64,000 nucleotides of DNA from Mesorhizobium sp. LHD-90 (GTDB lineage Bacteria; Pseudomonadota; Alphaproteobacteria; Rhizobiales; Rhizobiaceae), in the NCBI RefSeq assembly GCF_030929505.1, contig NZ_JAVFVV010000015.1, positions 62,001-126,000 on the forward strand, read 5' to 3'. The notes under the pieces were generated by a model. It saw only the letters and a list, made by a program, of their open reading frames with translations, was not told the origin of the DNA and searched no databases. Shown one piece after another: positions 8,767 to 18,504 of the stretch; position 1 is the first letter of the stretch, and the number at the start of each line of letters is the position of its first letter. A program made the translations under genes and the position numbers.

Positions 8767-10494
8767 TCACAGCCGTGAAGCTTGCGGAGAGGCGGCGTCT
8801 CCATTGCGTCGGCCGGATGCTGCGCGCGCCCGCGCCTCCTCGCACGGCCTGAACCGGAAGGGGCTGGTATCGGCCTTGACCTGCGCCGCCGTCATGCACA
8901 CCGGCAGACCTGCTTTGGCGGCGCTCTCGGGCAGCAGGGCCTCATCCTCGAAATTCTGGTAAGGAAACATGCTCTCCGCGGTCCAGTCCGGATTGAGTTG
9001 CAGCACCTTGGCGGCCGCCTCGGCCGCCTCCGTCTTCTTTCCGAGCCGCGCTGCGGTCATCGCGACATAGGCGGCCTGATTGGGCGACACGCCGGCCTGC
9101 TTTGCGAATTCGTAGGCCTTGTCGAACCGCCTCGCCGCGAAATAGGCTTGGGCGATGGGGAAGTTCCACCAGGGCGGATGGCGCGGGCTAAGCTTTTGCG
9201 CACGATCGACCAGTTCGATGGCCCGGTCCGTTTGCCAGCCACCCCAGGCCCAGACCAGGCACATCAGATTGTCCGCGTTGTTGGGATTGAGTTGAAGGGC
9301 TCGCTCCTTGAAGCGCCCTTCCCCCTCAAAGTCACCCTCGTTGGCACGAGCCACCCCCATCTGGAAATTTGCGCTCGCATCGTTCGGCTCCAAGGCATAT
9401 GCCTTTTCGGCATACGTCCTGTGAAGGCCAACGGCAGCCGCGTAATCGACGCCCGAGCCAAGGTCCAACTCGACCGAGTAGCTGACCGCCATGTCGCGTA
9501 GCAGCGGCATGAAGTCCGGGGCGAGCTTCAATCCCTTCTCGAAATACACCCGTCCCTGGGTCAGGCCTTGGGGAGTCATCTTGTGCTTGGCCTCGGTTCC
9601 GAGCAGCCAGTAGTCGCTTGCGTCGAGATCGGCCGCATTCTTGCGCCGCGCCAGGGCACGTTCGGCCTCCACGATCTGCCCCTGCCAGCCGGTCAGCGTG
9701 ACCGCGATCTTTTCCGTGATCTCGTCCTGGATCGGGAAGAACTCGGCGGCGTCCCGGTCATAGCGTTCCGACCAGACATGCACGCCGGTTCTCGTGTCGA
9801 TGAGCTGAGCCGTCACGCGCGTGCGGTAGCCGTCGACCTGCAGGCTGCCTTCCAGCACATAGTCCGCGTTGAGCGCCCTGCCGACCTCGCGCACGTCATA
9901 GGCCTTGCCTCTATAGACCTCGGTCGACGTACGGGCGACGACCGGAACATCGCGGAAACGCGCCAGATCGGTGATGATGTCCTCGGTGAGGCCGTCGGCG
10001 AGCCGGTCCCAACTTCTGACTTCGCTGAGATTCTGGAAAGGCAGCACGGCGATGACCGGAGGCTCGGCGCCAGGCTTTTCCGTCGGCCACAGGTAAACAC
10101 CCGCCAGCGCGGCCAGCACCGTCGCGCCGGCGGCAAGCGCTATCCAACGCCGGCGTGGCAGCGTCCAGGCCCGTTCCGTCCGCACCGGCTCGAGCACATA
10201 GCCGCGCTTGTGAACCGTCTTGACAATCTCATGCGCTTCGTCGCCGAGCGCCTTGCGGATTTCCTTGATGCATTGGACCAGGCTGTCGTCGGTGACCGCG
10301 ATCGATCCCCATACCGCCTGCACCAGTTCATCCTTGCCGACGAGTTGACCGGGTCGCGCGGCCAGCACCTTCAGCACTTCCGCCGCCTGCGCCCGCAGCG
10401 TGATCTTGTGTCCGGCCGCGTCCGCAACGGTCCCGCGCTGAAGATCGACCGTGCGGTCGTTAAGGCGAAGCAGCGCGTGCGCCGGGCTGTCCAT
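8767..10494 (-). CDS. CadC-like membrane transcriptional regulator with TolB/FlgO-like and TPR domains
   Basis: A 575-residue protein. Residues about 10-105 form an OmpR/PhoB-type winged helix (ITLRAQAAEVLKVLAARPGQLVGKDELVQAVWG, then the VKTVHKRGYVLEP wing). A single transmembrane helix lies near 117-136. Residues about 148-275 are a TolB/FlgO-like module (IAVLPFQNLS, GLTEDIITDLARF, YVLEGSLQ, VWSERYDR), and the rest is TPR-like. This is the CadC/ToxR plan: DNA binding inside the cell, sensing or assembly at or outside the membrane. The start at 10494 has GGGGAG upstream. A divergent small gene begins 215 bases away and is a candidate target. The module is shared with the adenylate cyclase at 32415-34181. 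Confidence 0.85.
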   Translation of the reverse strand: MDSPAHALLRLNDRTVDLQRGTVADAAGHKITLRAQAAEVLKVLAARPGQLVGKDELVQAVWGSIAVTDDSLVQCIKEIRKALGDEAHEIVKTVHKRGYVLEPVRTERAWTLPRRRWIALAAGATVLAALAGVYLWPTEKPGAEPPVIAVLPFQNLSEVRSWDRLADGLTEDIITDLARFRDVPVVARTSTEVYRGKAYDVREVGRALNADYVLEGSLQVDGYRTRVTAQLIDTRTGVHVWSERYDRDAAEFFPIQDEITEKIAVTLTGWQGQIVEAERALARRKNAADLDASDYWLLGTEAKHKMTPQGLTQGRVYFEKGLKLAPDFMPLLRDMAVSYSVELDLGSGVDYAAAVGLHRTYAEKAYALEPNDASANFQMGVARANEGDFEGEGRFKERALQLNPNNADNLMCLVWAWGGWQTDRAIELVDRAQKLSPRHPPWWNFPIAQAYFAARRFDKAYEFAKQAGVSPNQAAYVAMTAARLGKKTEAAEAAAKVLQLNPDWTAESMFPYQNFEDEALLPESAAKAGLPVCMTAAQVKADTSPFRFRPCEEARARAASGRRNGDAASPQASRL

Positions 10495-10709
10495 CGAAGT
10501 GCTCCCCCTGAGGGTGAGGCTACCCAAGACTTCTGTATCTCAAGTTACTCCAAAGTCTGTCGCCCCGCCAGTATCCGGAAAAATTCTCGCCGATCATCGG
10601 GAAAATTTCGTCTGGTTTCATTTGCCGATCGCACGGTTTTCATTACCGGCCGCGTCGCCGAGCGCACGCTTTTCTTCGGCCGCACCAACGTATCGAACGG
10701 AGAGGAGCC

Positions 10710-10913
10710 ATGATCGAACTCATCATTGCAGCATGCCTTGCGACAGGCGAGTGTAAGGAAAGCCGGTTGACCTACGACGCGCGCGACGTTTCGCTGATGA
10801 CATGCATCGTAGCCGGCCAGGCCGAGGTCGCCCGTTGGCAGCAGCGGCACCCCATATGGCGGATAAAGCGCTGGCGCTGCGGTGTCGCCCGGCAAGATGG
10901 TTGGGCTCTCTGA
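10710..10913 (+). CDS. Small conserved-type hypothetical protein
   Basis: A 67-residue protein with a short hydrophobic N-terminus (IELIIAACLATGECKESRLTYD) and three Cys. AGAGGAG lies just upstream of the ATG, which argues that it is translated. It may be exported or membrane-associated, since IELIIAACLATG resembles a short signal segment. It lies divergently from the CadC-like regulator, which may control it. No function is recognised. Confidence 0.6.
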   Translation: MIELIIAACLATGECKESRLTYDARDVSLMTCIVAGQAEVARWQQRHPIWRIKRWRCGVARQDGWAL

Positions 10914-11076
10914 GCCCGTGGCCAAATCGTCATGAAACCGATGGAAAGGCGGGCGCGTAGTCCCTGGCGGCAGGCGGCCGACACTTAGGCGGTTGCCTTG
11001 CCTATGCTCGCTGGACCCGGTCGGTGTCATACGACCATCGTGCCGCGGACATGATCCACACGATCTCGTGACAGGC

Positions 11077-11102
11077 GGAAAAATCCGATCCTCTGTAACG
11101 TT
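11077..11102 (+). promoter_or_regulatory. Candidate EcfG-type (general stress sigma) promoter
   Basis: GGAAA, 17 bases, then CGTT. The alphaproteobacterial EcfG/sigma-EcfG promoter is GGAAC-N16/17-CGTT, so this differs by one base in the -35 box. It lies about 95 bases before the msrP start, in the right orientation, and would make the oxidised-protein repair gene part of the general stress response. Seen by eye only. Confidence 0.45.
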
Positions 11103-11195
11103 TCTACCTTGCCGCGCGAACAGCAGGATGAGGCCGGCCGAGCCGGCTTCCGTCGGCATCGCGCCGACGCCGCGCCCGTCCCAGGAGGATTTCCC

Positions 11196-12164
11196 ATGGC
11201 CTTTTCGATCCATCGCCGCCCGTCCTGGGCTATTCCGGAATCGCAGGCGACGCCGGTATCCGCCTTCGTCAATCGCCGCGCGCTGCTGGCCGGCATGGGG
11301 CTCGGCCTCGCCGGAGCGACATTCGGTCTGACGCGAAAAACCCGCGCCGCGGACGCCGATCCTACCGGCGATCTCTATCCGGCCAAAAAGAACGAGGCTT
11401 TCAAGCTCGACCGAGAACTCACGCCTGAAGAGGTCAACGCCAACTACAACAATTTCTACGAGTACGGCACCTACAAGCAGGTCGCCGAGGCGGCGCAGGC
11501 GCTGAAGACCCGGCCGTGGGACATCGAGATCGGCGGACTGGTGGAAAAACCCTTCACCATCGCCTTCGACGATCTGGTGCGAAAGATCCCGCTGGAGACG
11601 CGCCTCTACCGCCACCGTTGCGTCGAGGCATGGTCGATGACCATTCCCTGGGCCGGTTTTCCCTTGAACAGACTGGTGGCACTGGCGAAACCGCAGGCCT
11701 CCGCGAAATACATCCGCTTCGAGACCTTTCTCGATCCCGAAATGGCGCCGGGCCAGAACGATTTTCTGTATCCCTGGCCATACGTCGAAGGCGTCACGGT
11801 CGAGGAAGCCGCCAACGACCTCGCCTTCGTGGTCACCGGCGCCTACGACAAGCCGGTGGCGAAACAGCATGGCGCGCCGATCCGGCTGGCGCTGCCGTGG
11901 AAATACGGTTTCAAGTCGATCAAGTCGATCCGCAAGTTCGACTTCGTCGAGGAGCGTCCCGTGGGCCTGTGGGAGGCGATCCAGCCGCAGGAATACGGCT
12001 TCTGGGCCAACGTCAATCCGGAAGTGCCGCATCCGCGCTGGAGCCAGGCGATGGAGCGCGTGCTGCACAGCGGCGAGTTCGTGCCGACGCAGCTCTACAA
12101 TGGCTACGGCGCCGAGGTCGCCGGCCTCTACGCAAATCTCGGCAACGAGCGGCTGTTCATGTAG
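11196..12164 (+). CDS. msrP: Protein-methionine-sulfoxide reductase catalytic subunit MsrP
   Basis: A 322-residue periplasmic molybdoenzyme (YedY/MsrP) that reduces methionine sulfoxide in envelope proteins. A twin-arginine export signal is visible (NRRALLAGMGLGLAG, Arg27-Arg28). The molybdopterin-binding Cys lies in YRHRCVEAW at about residue 142, followed by the sulfite-oxidase-type fold (AWSMTIPWAGFPL, VRLALPWKYGFKSIKSI). The length matches the E. coli protein. The ATG at 11196 follows AGGAGG. The haem membrane partner gene msrQ usually follows msrP; none is seen here, so the electron donor must be encoded elsewhere. An EcfG-like promoter lies upstream. Confidence 0.93.
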   Translation: MAFSIHRRPSWAIPESQATPVSAFVNRRALLAGMGLGLAGATFGLTRKTRAADADPTGDLYPAKKNEAFKLDRELTPEEVNANYNNFYEYGTYKQVAEAAQALKTRPWDIEIGGLVEKPFTIAFDDLVRKIPLETRLYRHRCVEAWSMTIPWAGFPLNRLVALAKPQASAKYIRFETFLDPEMAPGQNDFLYPWPYVEGVTVEEAANDLAFVVTGAYDKPVAKQHGAPIRLALPWKYGFKSIKSIRKFDFVEERPVGLWEAIQPQEYGFWANVNPEVPHPRWSQAMERVLHSGEFVPTQLYNGYGAEVAGLYANLGNERLFM

Positions 12165-12324
12165 CGGGCGGGCACTGCCCAGAGTTGAGGCAGCCCGTCA
12201 GCTTGCCTCACCTTTTGGCGCAGGCCGAAACGTCGGCGGGTCTGGCCCCACGGATGAAGGTGCGCCGCAACATCAAACTTTTGCAATGCAACAGAAAATG
12301 CAGGAATTCCAATGCCCAAGAATC

Positions 12325-12352
12325 AAAAAAGCCGGATCTGAAAGACCCGGCT
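12325..12352 (-). terminator. Intrinsic terminator of the candidate small RNA
   Basis: On the minus strand, AGCCGG and CCGGCT close a stem with one mismatch and a short inner GA/TC continuation, followed by TTTTTT. An outer AATCAA/TTGATT pairing extends it to 12321-12361. Confidence 0.75.
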
Positions 12353-12440
12353 GAGTTGATTGGAAGCGCCTGTAACAGGCAAAACCTCCAGAGGGGAACA
12401 CTCAAGGGCGCTAATGGGAGGAGGAACGCGCCCTGGAGAT
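12325..12440 (-). ncRNA. Candidate small RNA with a CCUCCUCCC anti-Shine-Dalgarno loop
   Basis: Read on the minus strand, a 7-bp stem AGGGCGC/GCGCCCT (12405-12411 with 12428-12434) holds a 16-base loop containing CCTCCTCCC. It is followed by a GCCTG/CAGGC hairpin and then an intrinsic terminator ending in TTTTTT. This is the layout of the alphaproteobacterial anti-Shine-Dalgarno small RNAs (alpha-r14 and cuckoo RNAs with CCUCCUCCC loops). A TATATT hexamer at 12445-12450 could be the -10 box. No protein frame explains these parts. The 5' end is a guess. Confidence 0.6.
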
Positions 12441-12596
12441 GGTCAATATATGTGCCCATCCTGCCCAAGAAACAAGCATGGTGTTTGCAAGGCACCCATG
12501 CAAAAACGATACCTCTGTGGTCCAATTTTACGGCGGCGTTCAATAGCACAGGATGACGTTGGGCATGCGTCAACGGTACTGCGAGCGAGGCGGATT

Positions 12597-12868
12597 TAGA
12601 GCGTGTCGCGCCCAATCGGGTTCATTCTGTTTCTCGTTTGGCGAGGCGAACCACGAGGAGGATGGCGCCGGTCGTGCTGGTGGCACGGCCAAGTCCATCC
12701 GACGACGTGGGCGCCCGCCAAACGGAAACCCGGAGGGCCGTGCCGGTTTGGGCCAAATCCATCGGGCTTTGTCTTGTCCGGGCCACCAGCCCGACCTGCG
12801 ACGAAGCCCTCGACCTTGGCCCAAACCGTCACCGGCAGAATGAATCCGATTGAGTGCGACACGCTCTA
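12597..12868. repeat. MITE-like palindromic intergenic element with about 32-bp terminal inverted repeats
   Basis: The left end (TAGAGCGTGTCGC then CAATCGG) and the right end match as inverted repeats over 32 bases with three mismatches, enclosing about 205 bases of non-coding GC-rich DNA. Both ends meet the flank at TA, as expected for small elements mobilised by IS630/Tc1-type transposases. Repeats starting AGAGCGTGTCGC are familiar from rhizobial intergenic regions (recall only). The right end touches the AGGGAGG ribosome site of the following methyltransferase gene. Confidence 0.75.
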
Positions 12869-12882
12869 GGGAGGCGCAGGCA

Positions 12883-13395
12883 TTGCGAAAAGGCTCGGCG
12901 GCGGTTGGCAGCATCCTGTTCTTTCTCTGCGCGCCCTGCGTCGTCGCCGGGCTGATCCCGTTTCTGTTGACGGATCGCTACCGGATGCCGGTCTCGACGC
13001 AGCCGGCCTTTGTCATCGTCGCCGCTCTCCTCGTCGCCGCGGGACTAGCCCTACTGGTCCACGCCTTCGTGCGTTTTGTCGTCGAGGGATTGGGCACCCC
13101 GGCTCCGGTGGCGCCGACCGCGCGACTGGTCGTCGGCGGCGCCTACCGTCACGTCCGCAATCCGATGTATCTGGCTGTCCTGTCGATCATCCTCGGTCAG
13201 GCCCTGCTGTTCGGCTCGTTTTCGGTGGCCGTCTACGCAGTGGTGGTCGCGGCTGCGGTGGTGTCCTTCGTGCACTATTACGAGGAACCCGTGCTCGCGA
13301 AGCGCCACGGCGCCGAATACGAGACCTATCGCCGCGCCGTTCCCGGCTGGCTGCCGCGCCTCACGCCATGGCGGCAACCAACCGAGCGAACTTAG
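12883..13395 (+). CDS. Isoprenylcysteine carboxyl methyltransferase-like membrane protein
   Basis: A 170-residue inner-membrane protein with about four hydrophobic segments. The C-terminal half carries the ICMT/PEMT-type signature: GAYRHVRNPMYLAVLSIILG near residue 91, then EEPVLAKRHGAEYETYRRAVPGWLPR. These motifs bind S-adenosylmethionine and the lipid or isoprenoid substrate in related methyltransferases. The substrate in bacteria of this kind is generally unknown. TTG at 12883 is the best start: AGGGAGG lies eight bases upstream and no ATG fits. The Shine-Dalgarno site lies at the very edge of the MITE-like element, so the element forms the gene's leader. The stop codon overlaps the next repeat. 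Confidence 0.8.
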   Translation: MRKGSAAVGSILFFLCAPCVVAGLIPFLLTDRYRMPVSTQPAFVIVAALLVAAGLALLVHAFVRFVVEGLGTPAPVAPTARLVVGGAYRHVRNPMYLAVLSIILGQALLFGSFSVAVYAVVVAAAVVSFVHYYEEPVLAKRHGAEYETYRRAVPGWLPRLTPWRQPTERT

Positions 13396-13536
13396 AGATC
13401 GCCCTGAAATGGCTCAGGGCGTGGCGAAAACGGTGGTTTGCGAGCACCGAAGCGGAGCGTACGTTAAGTACGTGAGCATCGGAGCGCAGCAAAACGCTGT
13501 TTGCAGCCCGCCCTCGGCCATTTCAGGGCGATCTCT
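13394..13536. repeat. 143-bp palindromic repeat at the junction of two convergent genes
   Basis: A perfect 20-bp inverted repeat (AGAGATCGCCCTGAAATGGC) bounds the element, and the centre contains a second palindrome around GTACGTTAAGTACGTG, so the whole can fold into one long hairpin. The left end overlaps the stop codon of the methyltransferase gene and the right end the stop codon of the LysR gene. It probably acts as a two-way transcription stop. The interior resembles a repeat I recall from Mesorhizobium-type genomes. Confidence 0.8.
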
Positions 13537-14432
13537 CAGAACGACCAGTTGCGCGCCTTGGAAATCACGAAATCGCGGAAGGCGTGCAGCTTCGCCTGGT
13601 TCTTCATCGCGTCGGGATAGCAGAAATAGGTGTCGAAGGACGGCACCTCGGTCTCCGGCAGGAGCTGCACGAAGCCGGAATCCTTGTCGACGAGATAGTC
13701 GGGCAGCATGGCGATGCCGGCGCCGCGCTGCACCGCCCGCTTGATCGAGATGATGTCGTTGATCTGCAGGGTGGCGATGCGCTGGCCGCCCTCGAAGTCG
13801 CCGATCGTCTCCAGCCAGTTGAGTTCGCTGAGATGGGTCGGCACCGGCAGGCCGAACGTGACGATACGGTGGTTCTTGAGATCCGCCATCGAGGCCGGCT
13901 TGCCGTGCTTGTTGACGTAGGCGGGCGAGGCGAACAGGTGGAAATGCACGGTGAACAGCCGCCGTTGGATCAGGTCCGGCTGCTGCGGCTGGCGCAAGCG
14001 GATGGCGCAATCGGCCTGCCGCATGGTGAGATCCAGTTCCTCGTTGGCGAGGATGAGCTGCAACTGGATGTCTGGATAGAGGTCGAGGAATTCGGGGATG
14101 CGCTCGGTCAGCCAGCCGGCGCCGAGCCCGACGGTGGTGGTGACGCGCAGCACGCCCGATGGACGGTCCTTCGCCTCGGTCAGCCGCGAGCGCACGCTTT
14201 CCAGCTTCATCAACACGTCGTGCGCGGTGCGGTAGAGCAGTTCGCCCTGTTCGGTCAGCACCAGCCCGCGCGCGTGCCGGTGGAACAGCGGCACGCCGAC
14301 ATCGTGCTCCAGGGCGCTCACCTGGCGCGAGATCGCCGATTGCGACAGCCGCAGAGTCTCGGCGGCATGGGTGAAGGATCCTGCCTCCGCCGCGGCATGG
14401 AACACGCGCAGCTTGTCCCAATCCAATGACAT
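13536..14432 (-). CDS. lsrB: LysR-type transcriptional regulator, LsrB/VtlR type
   Basis: A 298-residue LysR protein. The winged helix occupies residues about 5-62 (FHAAAEAGSFTHAAETLRLSQSAISRQVSALE) and the periplasmic-binding-like sensor domain the rest. The N-terminal sequence and its place beside trxB match LsrB of Sinorhizobium and VtlR of Brucella and Agrobacterium, regulators of small RNAs, lipopolysaccharide and redox defence. Two Cys, 142 and 271, lie in the sensor domain; rhizobial LsrB is reported to sense oxidation through Cys. The start at 14432 has AGGGGAA upstream. The name rests on similarity from memory and on synteny. Confidence 0.82.
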   Translation of the reverse strand: MSLDWDKLRVFHAAAEAGSFTHAAETLRLSQSAISRQVSALEHDVGVPLFHRHARGLVLTEQGELLYRTAHDVLMKLESVRSRLTEAKDRPSGVLRVTTTVGLGAGWLTERIPEFLDLYPDIQLQLILANEELDLTMRQADCAIRLRQPQQPDLIQRRLFTVHFHLFASPAYVNKHGKPASMADLKNHRIVTFGLPVPTHLSELNWLETIGDFEGGQRIATLQINDIISIKRAVQRGAGIAMLPDYLVDKDSGFVQLLPETEVPSFDTYFCYPDAMKNQAKLHAFRDFVISKARNWSF

Positions 14433-14611
14433 TGTGTTCCCCTGCTCCGCCGGCATTGGACTGCCGGTCTAAAATCAATCGATACTCACGCCCCGTCGCC
14501 CGACAACGGGCACTCGGCGCTTCCGTTGCGTATATGCCCCCGCACCGCGCACGGTTCTTCAAAGCCACCCATTCGGCTCGCCGCGGCTTTCCGGCCGCGG
14601 CTGGCCGCCGT

Positions 14612-15831
<1,220 letters not shown>

Positions 15832-16302
15832 ATGCCAATCAGGGCGGAACTAGACGCGATCGACTGGAAGATCCTGCGGGAATTGCAGGATGATGGGCGC
15901 ATGACCAATGTCGAACTGTCGCGCCGGGTCGGAATTTCCGCGCCGCCATGTCTGCGCCGCGTCAAGCGGCTGGAGGACGCCGGCGTGATCCGCGGCTACC
16001 GCGCGCTGCTCAACGGACCGGCGCTGGGCATGGACGTCGTCGCCTTCTGCCTCGTCGGCCTGAAGCACCAGTCGGACTCCGATCTCAAGGCATTCGCGGA
16101 AAAGACCCGCGCCTGGCCGATCGTTCGCGACGCCTGGATGGTTTCGGGCGAGTCCGACTTCATGTTGCATTGCGTGGCGAGCGACCTCGCGGCCTTCCAG
16201 ACCTTCGTCATCGAGGAACTGACCTCCTCGCCCAATGTCGACACGGTGCGCACCGCACTCACCATCCGCCAGGTCAAGGACGAGGGGCTTGTGGCGATTT
16301 AG
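15832..16302 (+). CDS. Lrp/AsnC-family transcriptional regulator
   Basis: A 156-residue regulator. The winged-helix domain is at residues about 6-60 (IDWKILRELQDDGRMTNVELSRRVGISAPPCLRRVKRLEDAGVIRGY). The ligand-binding RAM domain follows (VRDAWMVSGESDFMLHCVASDLAAFQTFVIEEL). Such proteins form octamers and respond to amino acids. The ATG at 15832 was chosen because it precedes the helix-turn-helix by the usual distance; an upstream ATG at 15793 is in frame. The gene is part of the conserved lsrB-trxB-Lrp block of rhizobia. Confidence 0.88.
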   Translation: MPIRAELDAIDWKILRELQDDGRMTNVELSRRVGISAPPCLRRVKRLEDAGVIRGYRALLNGPALGMDVVAFCLVGLKHQSDSDLKAFAEKTRAWPIVRDAWMVSGESDFMLHCVASDLAAFQTFVIEELTSSPNVDTVRTALTIRQVKDEGLVAI

Positions 16303-16567
16303 GCGAGCGACCGGGGGCAGCTTGCAGGATTGATCCATATCTGTTTGACGGCACGCCTGCCGCCCATTCCAAGGTAATCGTTTGGATTGTGGTGATGAAA
16401 TCACCAGCATATAGACTTGAAATCGGAGGACAGCCGGTTTTGTCGCGCAGGTCGTGGCAAACAAGGGCGAGGAGATTTTCGGAGCCATCCTCATGCAAAA
16501 CGCGATATTGCACCGCATATTCCTTTCCAATCCGCGCGGCTGACGCGTTTGAGTTGACGGCTTTCGG

Positions 16568-17416
16568 ATGGCATTTCGCGTATCATTTCATACCTACCCA
16601 GCTTTTTGGCCGTTCCCTATCTCCTGGAAGCGGTGGTCCACGCTCAGCTACAAATACGAGTATGGCGATGCGCTTCGGCAGGGCATGAAGCGCCATGGGA
16701 TAGCGACGTCGAAAGCGAAAAAGGATGAACTCCCGAACAGCGACATCGCTGTCGTCTGGTCCTGGAAACAGCACCGTCTCATCGAAGGCATGCTGTCGGC
16801 GGGACGCCATGTTTTGGTGATGGAACGAGGGTTTCTGCCGAATCGCCGTGACTGGTGCAGCCTCGCCTTGGACGGCTTCAACGGGCGCGGGAGGTTCGCG
16901 CCCCCAGGGGATGATGGCGAGAGATGGGAGAAAAATTTCGCACGCTTCCTCAAGCCTTGGAAGCAAACGGAAGGCGACTATGCATTGATAATCGGGAAAG
17001 GCGAGAACGATGTTTCGCTACACGGCGCCGATTTCAAAGCCTGGGTCAACAAGCAAACCGAGCTCTTGCGCAATGCAGGCCATCGCGTGATCTATCGGCC
17101 GCATCCGGACCGGCCGACCCCTTGTCCCCAGGGGGCCGAGCTATCGACGGGCAGCTTGCAATCCGATCTTAGCCGGGTATCGTTTGTGGTGTCTTTCAAC
17201 TCATCGACGGACGTCGAGGCAATTCTTGCCGGCATTCCGGCAGTCATAACCGATGTCGGATCGTTGGCTTACCCGGTAGCCTCCCACTCGGTCTCGGAAC
17301 CGATTTTGCGCCCGGACCGATCCGAATGGTGCAACGAGATGGCGTGGCGGCAATGGACGCTTGCGGAACTGAGAAATGGTGACGCATGGGACCACGTCCG
17401 GCAACTCCTGCCATGA
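16568..17416 (+). CDS. Putative capsule/polysaccharide synthesis-type glycosyltransferase-like protein
   Basis: A 282-residue protein with no certain family. Visible pieces are GDYALIIGKGENDVS near residue 137, GHRVIYRPHPDRPTP near 172 and VSFNSSTDVEAILAGIPAVITDVGS near 209. The R/K-P-H-P-D segment and the SFNSS..EA...G.P motif resemble the C-terminal nucleotide-sugar site of KpsS/KpsC-like capsule transferases and other GT-B proteins. It begins the glycan island and has lower GC than the block before it. The start at 16568 has a poor ribosome site. It probably acts on a surface polysaccharide in the cytoplasm; the reaction is unknown. Confidence 0.6.
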   Translation: MAFRVSFHTYPAFWPFPISWKRWSTLSYKYEYGDALRQGMKRHGIATSKAKKDELPNSDIAVVWSWKQHRLIEGMLSAGRHVLVMERGFLPNRRDWCSLALDGFNGRGRFAPPGDDGERWEKNFARFLKPWKQTEGDYALIIGKGENDVSLHGADFKAWVNKQTELLRNAGHRVIYRPHPDRPTPCPQGAELSTGSLQSDLSRVSFVVSFNSSTDVEAILAGIPAVITDVGSLAYPVASHSVSEPILRPDRSEWCNEMAWRQWTLAELRNGDAWDHVRQLLP

Positions 17417-17531
17417 CCCAAACAGGAAACGATACCTTGGCAAGCTTTCTCGCCGTTGCTGCCTTGATGAACCGAAAACAGAATAGCTGCGAATTCGAAG
17501 CTCCATCCCATTGAAGGAAATCACCTCCAAG

Positions 17532-18497
17532 ATGCGCATCTGGACCGTAAGCGAACGTAAGGCCGGCACTCTGACGCAATGTCTTGGCGTCAGCCGGCCG
17601 ATCGACCCGGTTCCCCACAAAGTGATCATCGAAAAGAAACTTCCGCGCTGGCGCAAGGGAATTCTGTCTCCTTACCGGAGCCTGGAAGGGCCTGAGCCGG
17701 ACATCATTGTTTCGTGCGGAAGCATGTCCCCCAGCCACGTCCTCGCGATCGCCGCGGCATGCCGAAAGCGCCCCTTCACCGTGCATCTTCAAACGCCGCA
17801 ACCCAGATTCTCGAAATTCTATGATCTGGCCTTTATTCCGCGGCATGACTGGACGGAGGAGAAGTCGAAATCGCCGAACTTCCGGCCGATGTTGGGTGCG
17901 CCCCATCAATTCACGCCCGCGGCCCTGGAAGGCGCTCGGCCCGCGGCCAGGGAAAAATGGGGCAACGGAGCTCAGAAGATGCTTGCGGTTCTGGTAGGTG
18001 GACCCAATGCCGCCTACCATTTCGACGGGCCGACGCTGGAGCATTTGGTCGAGTCGATTCGCGGACTGGCGGCCGGGGGCTGGCGGCTGCTGATCTCGAC
18101 CTCGCGTCGCTCCCCGCCATCGTTGTTAGCTCGATTGCTGGATCTGCGTTCGGACAACATCGTCGTCTGGGACAATACGGGCCACAATCCCTATTCGGAG
18201 TTCCTCGCAGCCGCCGACGCATTCCTCATCACCAAAGATACGATCACGATGACATGCGAAGCGCTGACTACGGGCCGCCCCGTCTACATTTTCGATCTGG
18301 CAAAAACGCCTTGCAAAAAGTTGGATGAATTCGAATGGTTTCACACCGACATGGGCAAAACCCACGGCCTGACAAGACCATTCGAGGGAAGCATAGAACC
18401 CTATAGCTATACGCCGCCGAACGAAGCTCAGCGTATCGCTGATTTGATCAGCGAGATGAGCTCAGCCAATAAAAACCCGGCTTCAAAGCGGTTCTGA
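17532..18497 (+). CDS. ELM1/GtrOC1-family protein (mitochondrial fission ELM1-like, DUF1022)
   Basis: A 321-residue protein of the ELM1 family. The order of motifs agrees: MRIWTVSERKAGTLTQCLGV at the start, PDIIVSCGSMSPSHVLAIAAA near residue 57, HLQTP.....FDL(A)F.P.HD near 85 and FLITKDTITMTCEALTTGRPVYIF near 231. The fold is GT-B-like, and bacterial members sit in envelope-glycan loci, so it is likely a glycosyltransferase-like enzyme. The plant homologue influences mitochondrial fission, but that says little here. ATG 17532 was preferred to an in-frame TTG at 17511. Low-GC context. Confidence 0.8.
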   Translation: MRIWTVSERKAGTLTQCLGVSRPIDPVPHKVIIEKKLPRWRKGILSPYRSLEGPEPDIIVSCGSMSPSHVLAIAAACRKRPFTVHLQTPQPRFSKFYDLAFIPRHDWTEEKSKSPNFRPMLGAPHQFTPAALEGARPAAREKWGNGAQKMLAVLVGGPNAAYHFDGPTLEHLVESIRGLAAGGWRLLISTSRRSPPSLLARLLDLRSDNIVVWDNTGHNPYSEFLAAADAFLITKDTITMTCEALTTGRPVYIFDLAKTPCKKLDEFEWFHTDMGKTHGLTRPFEGSIEPYSYTPPNEAQRIADLISEMSSANKNPASKRF

Positions 18498-18504
18498 TCG
18501 GAAT

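Noticed and set aside
12208-12615. A 135-codon minus-strand frame
   Set aside because: It runs through the candidate small RNA and its terminator, has no ribosome site and no recognisable sequence.
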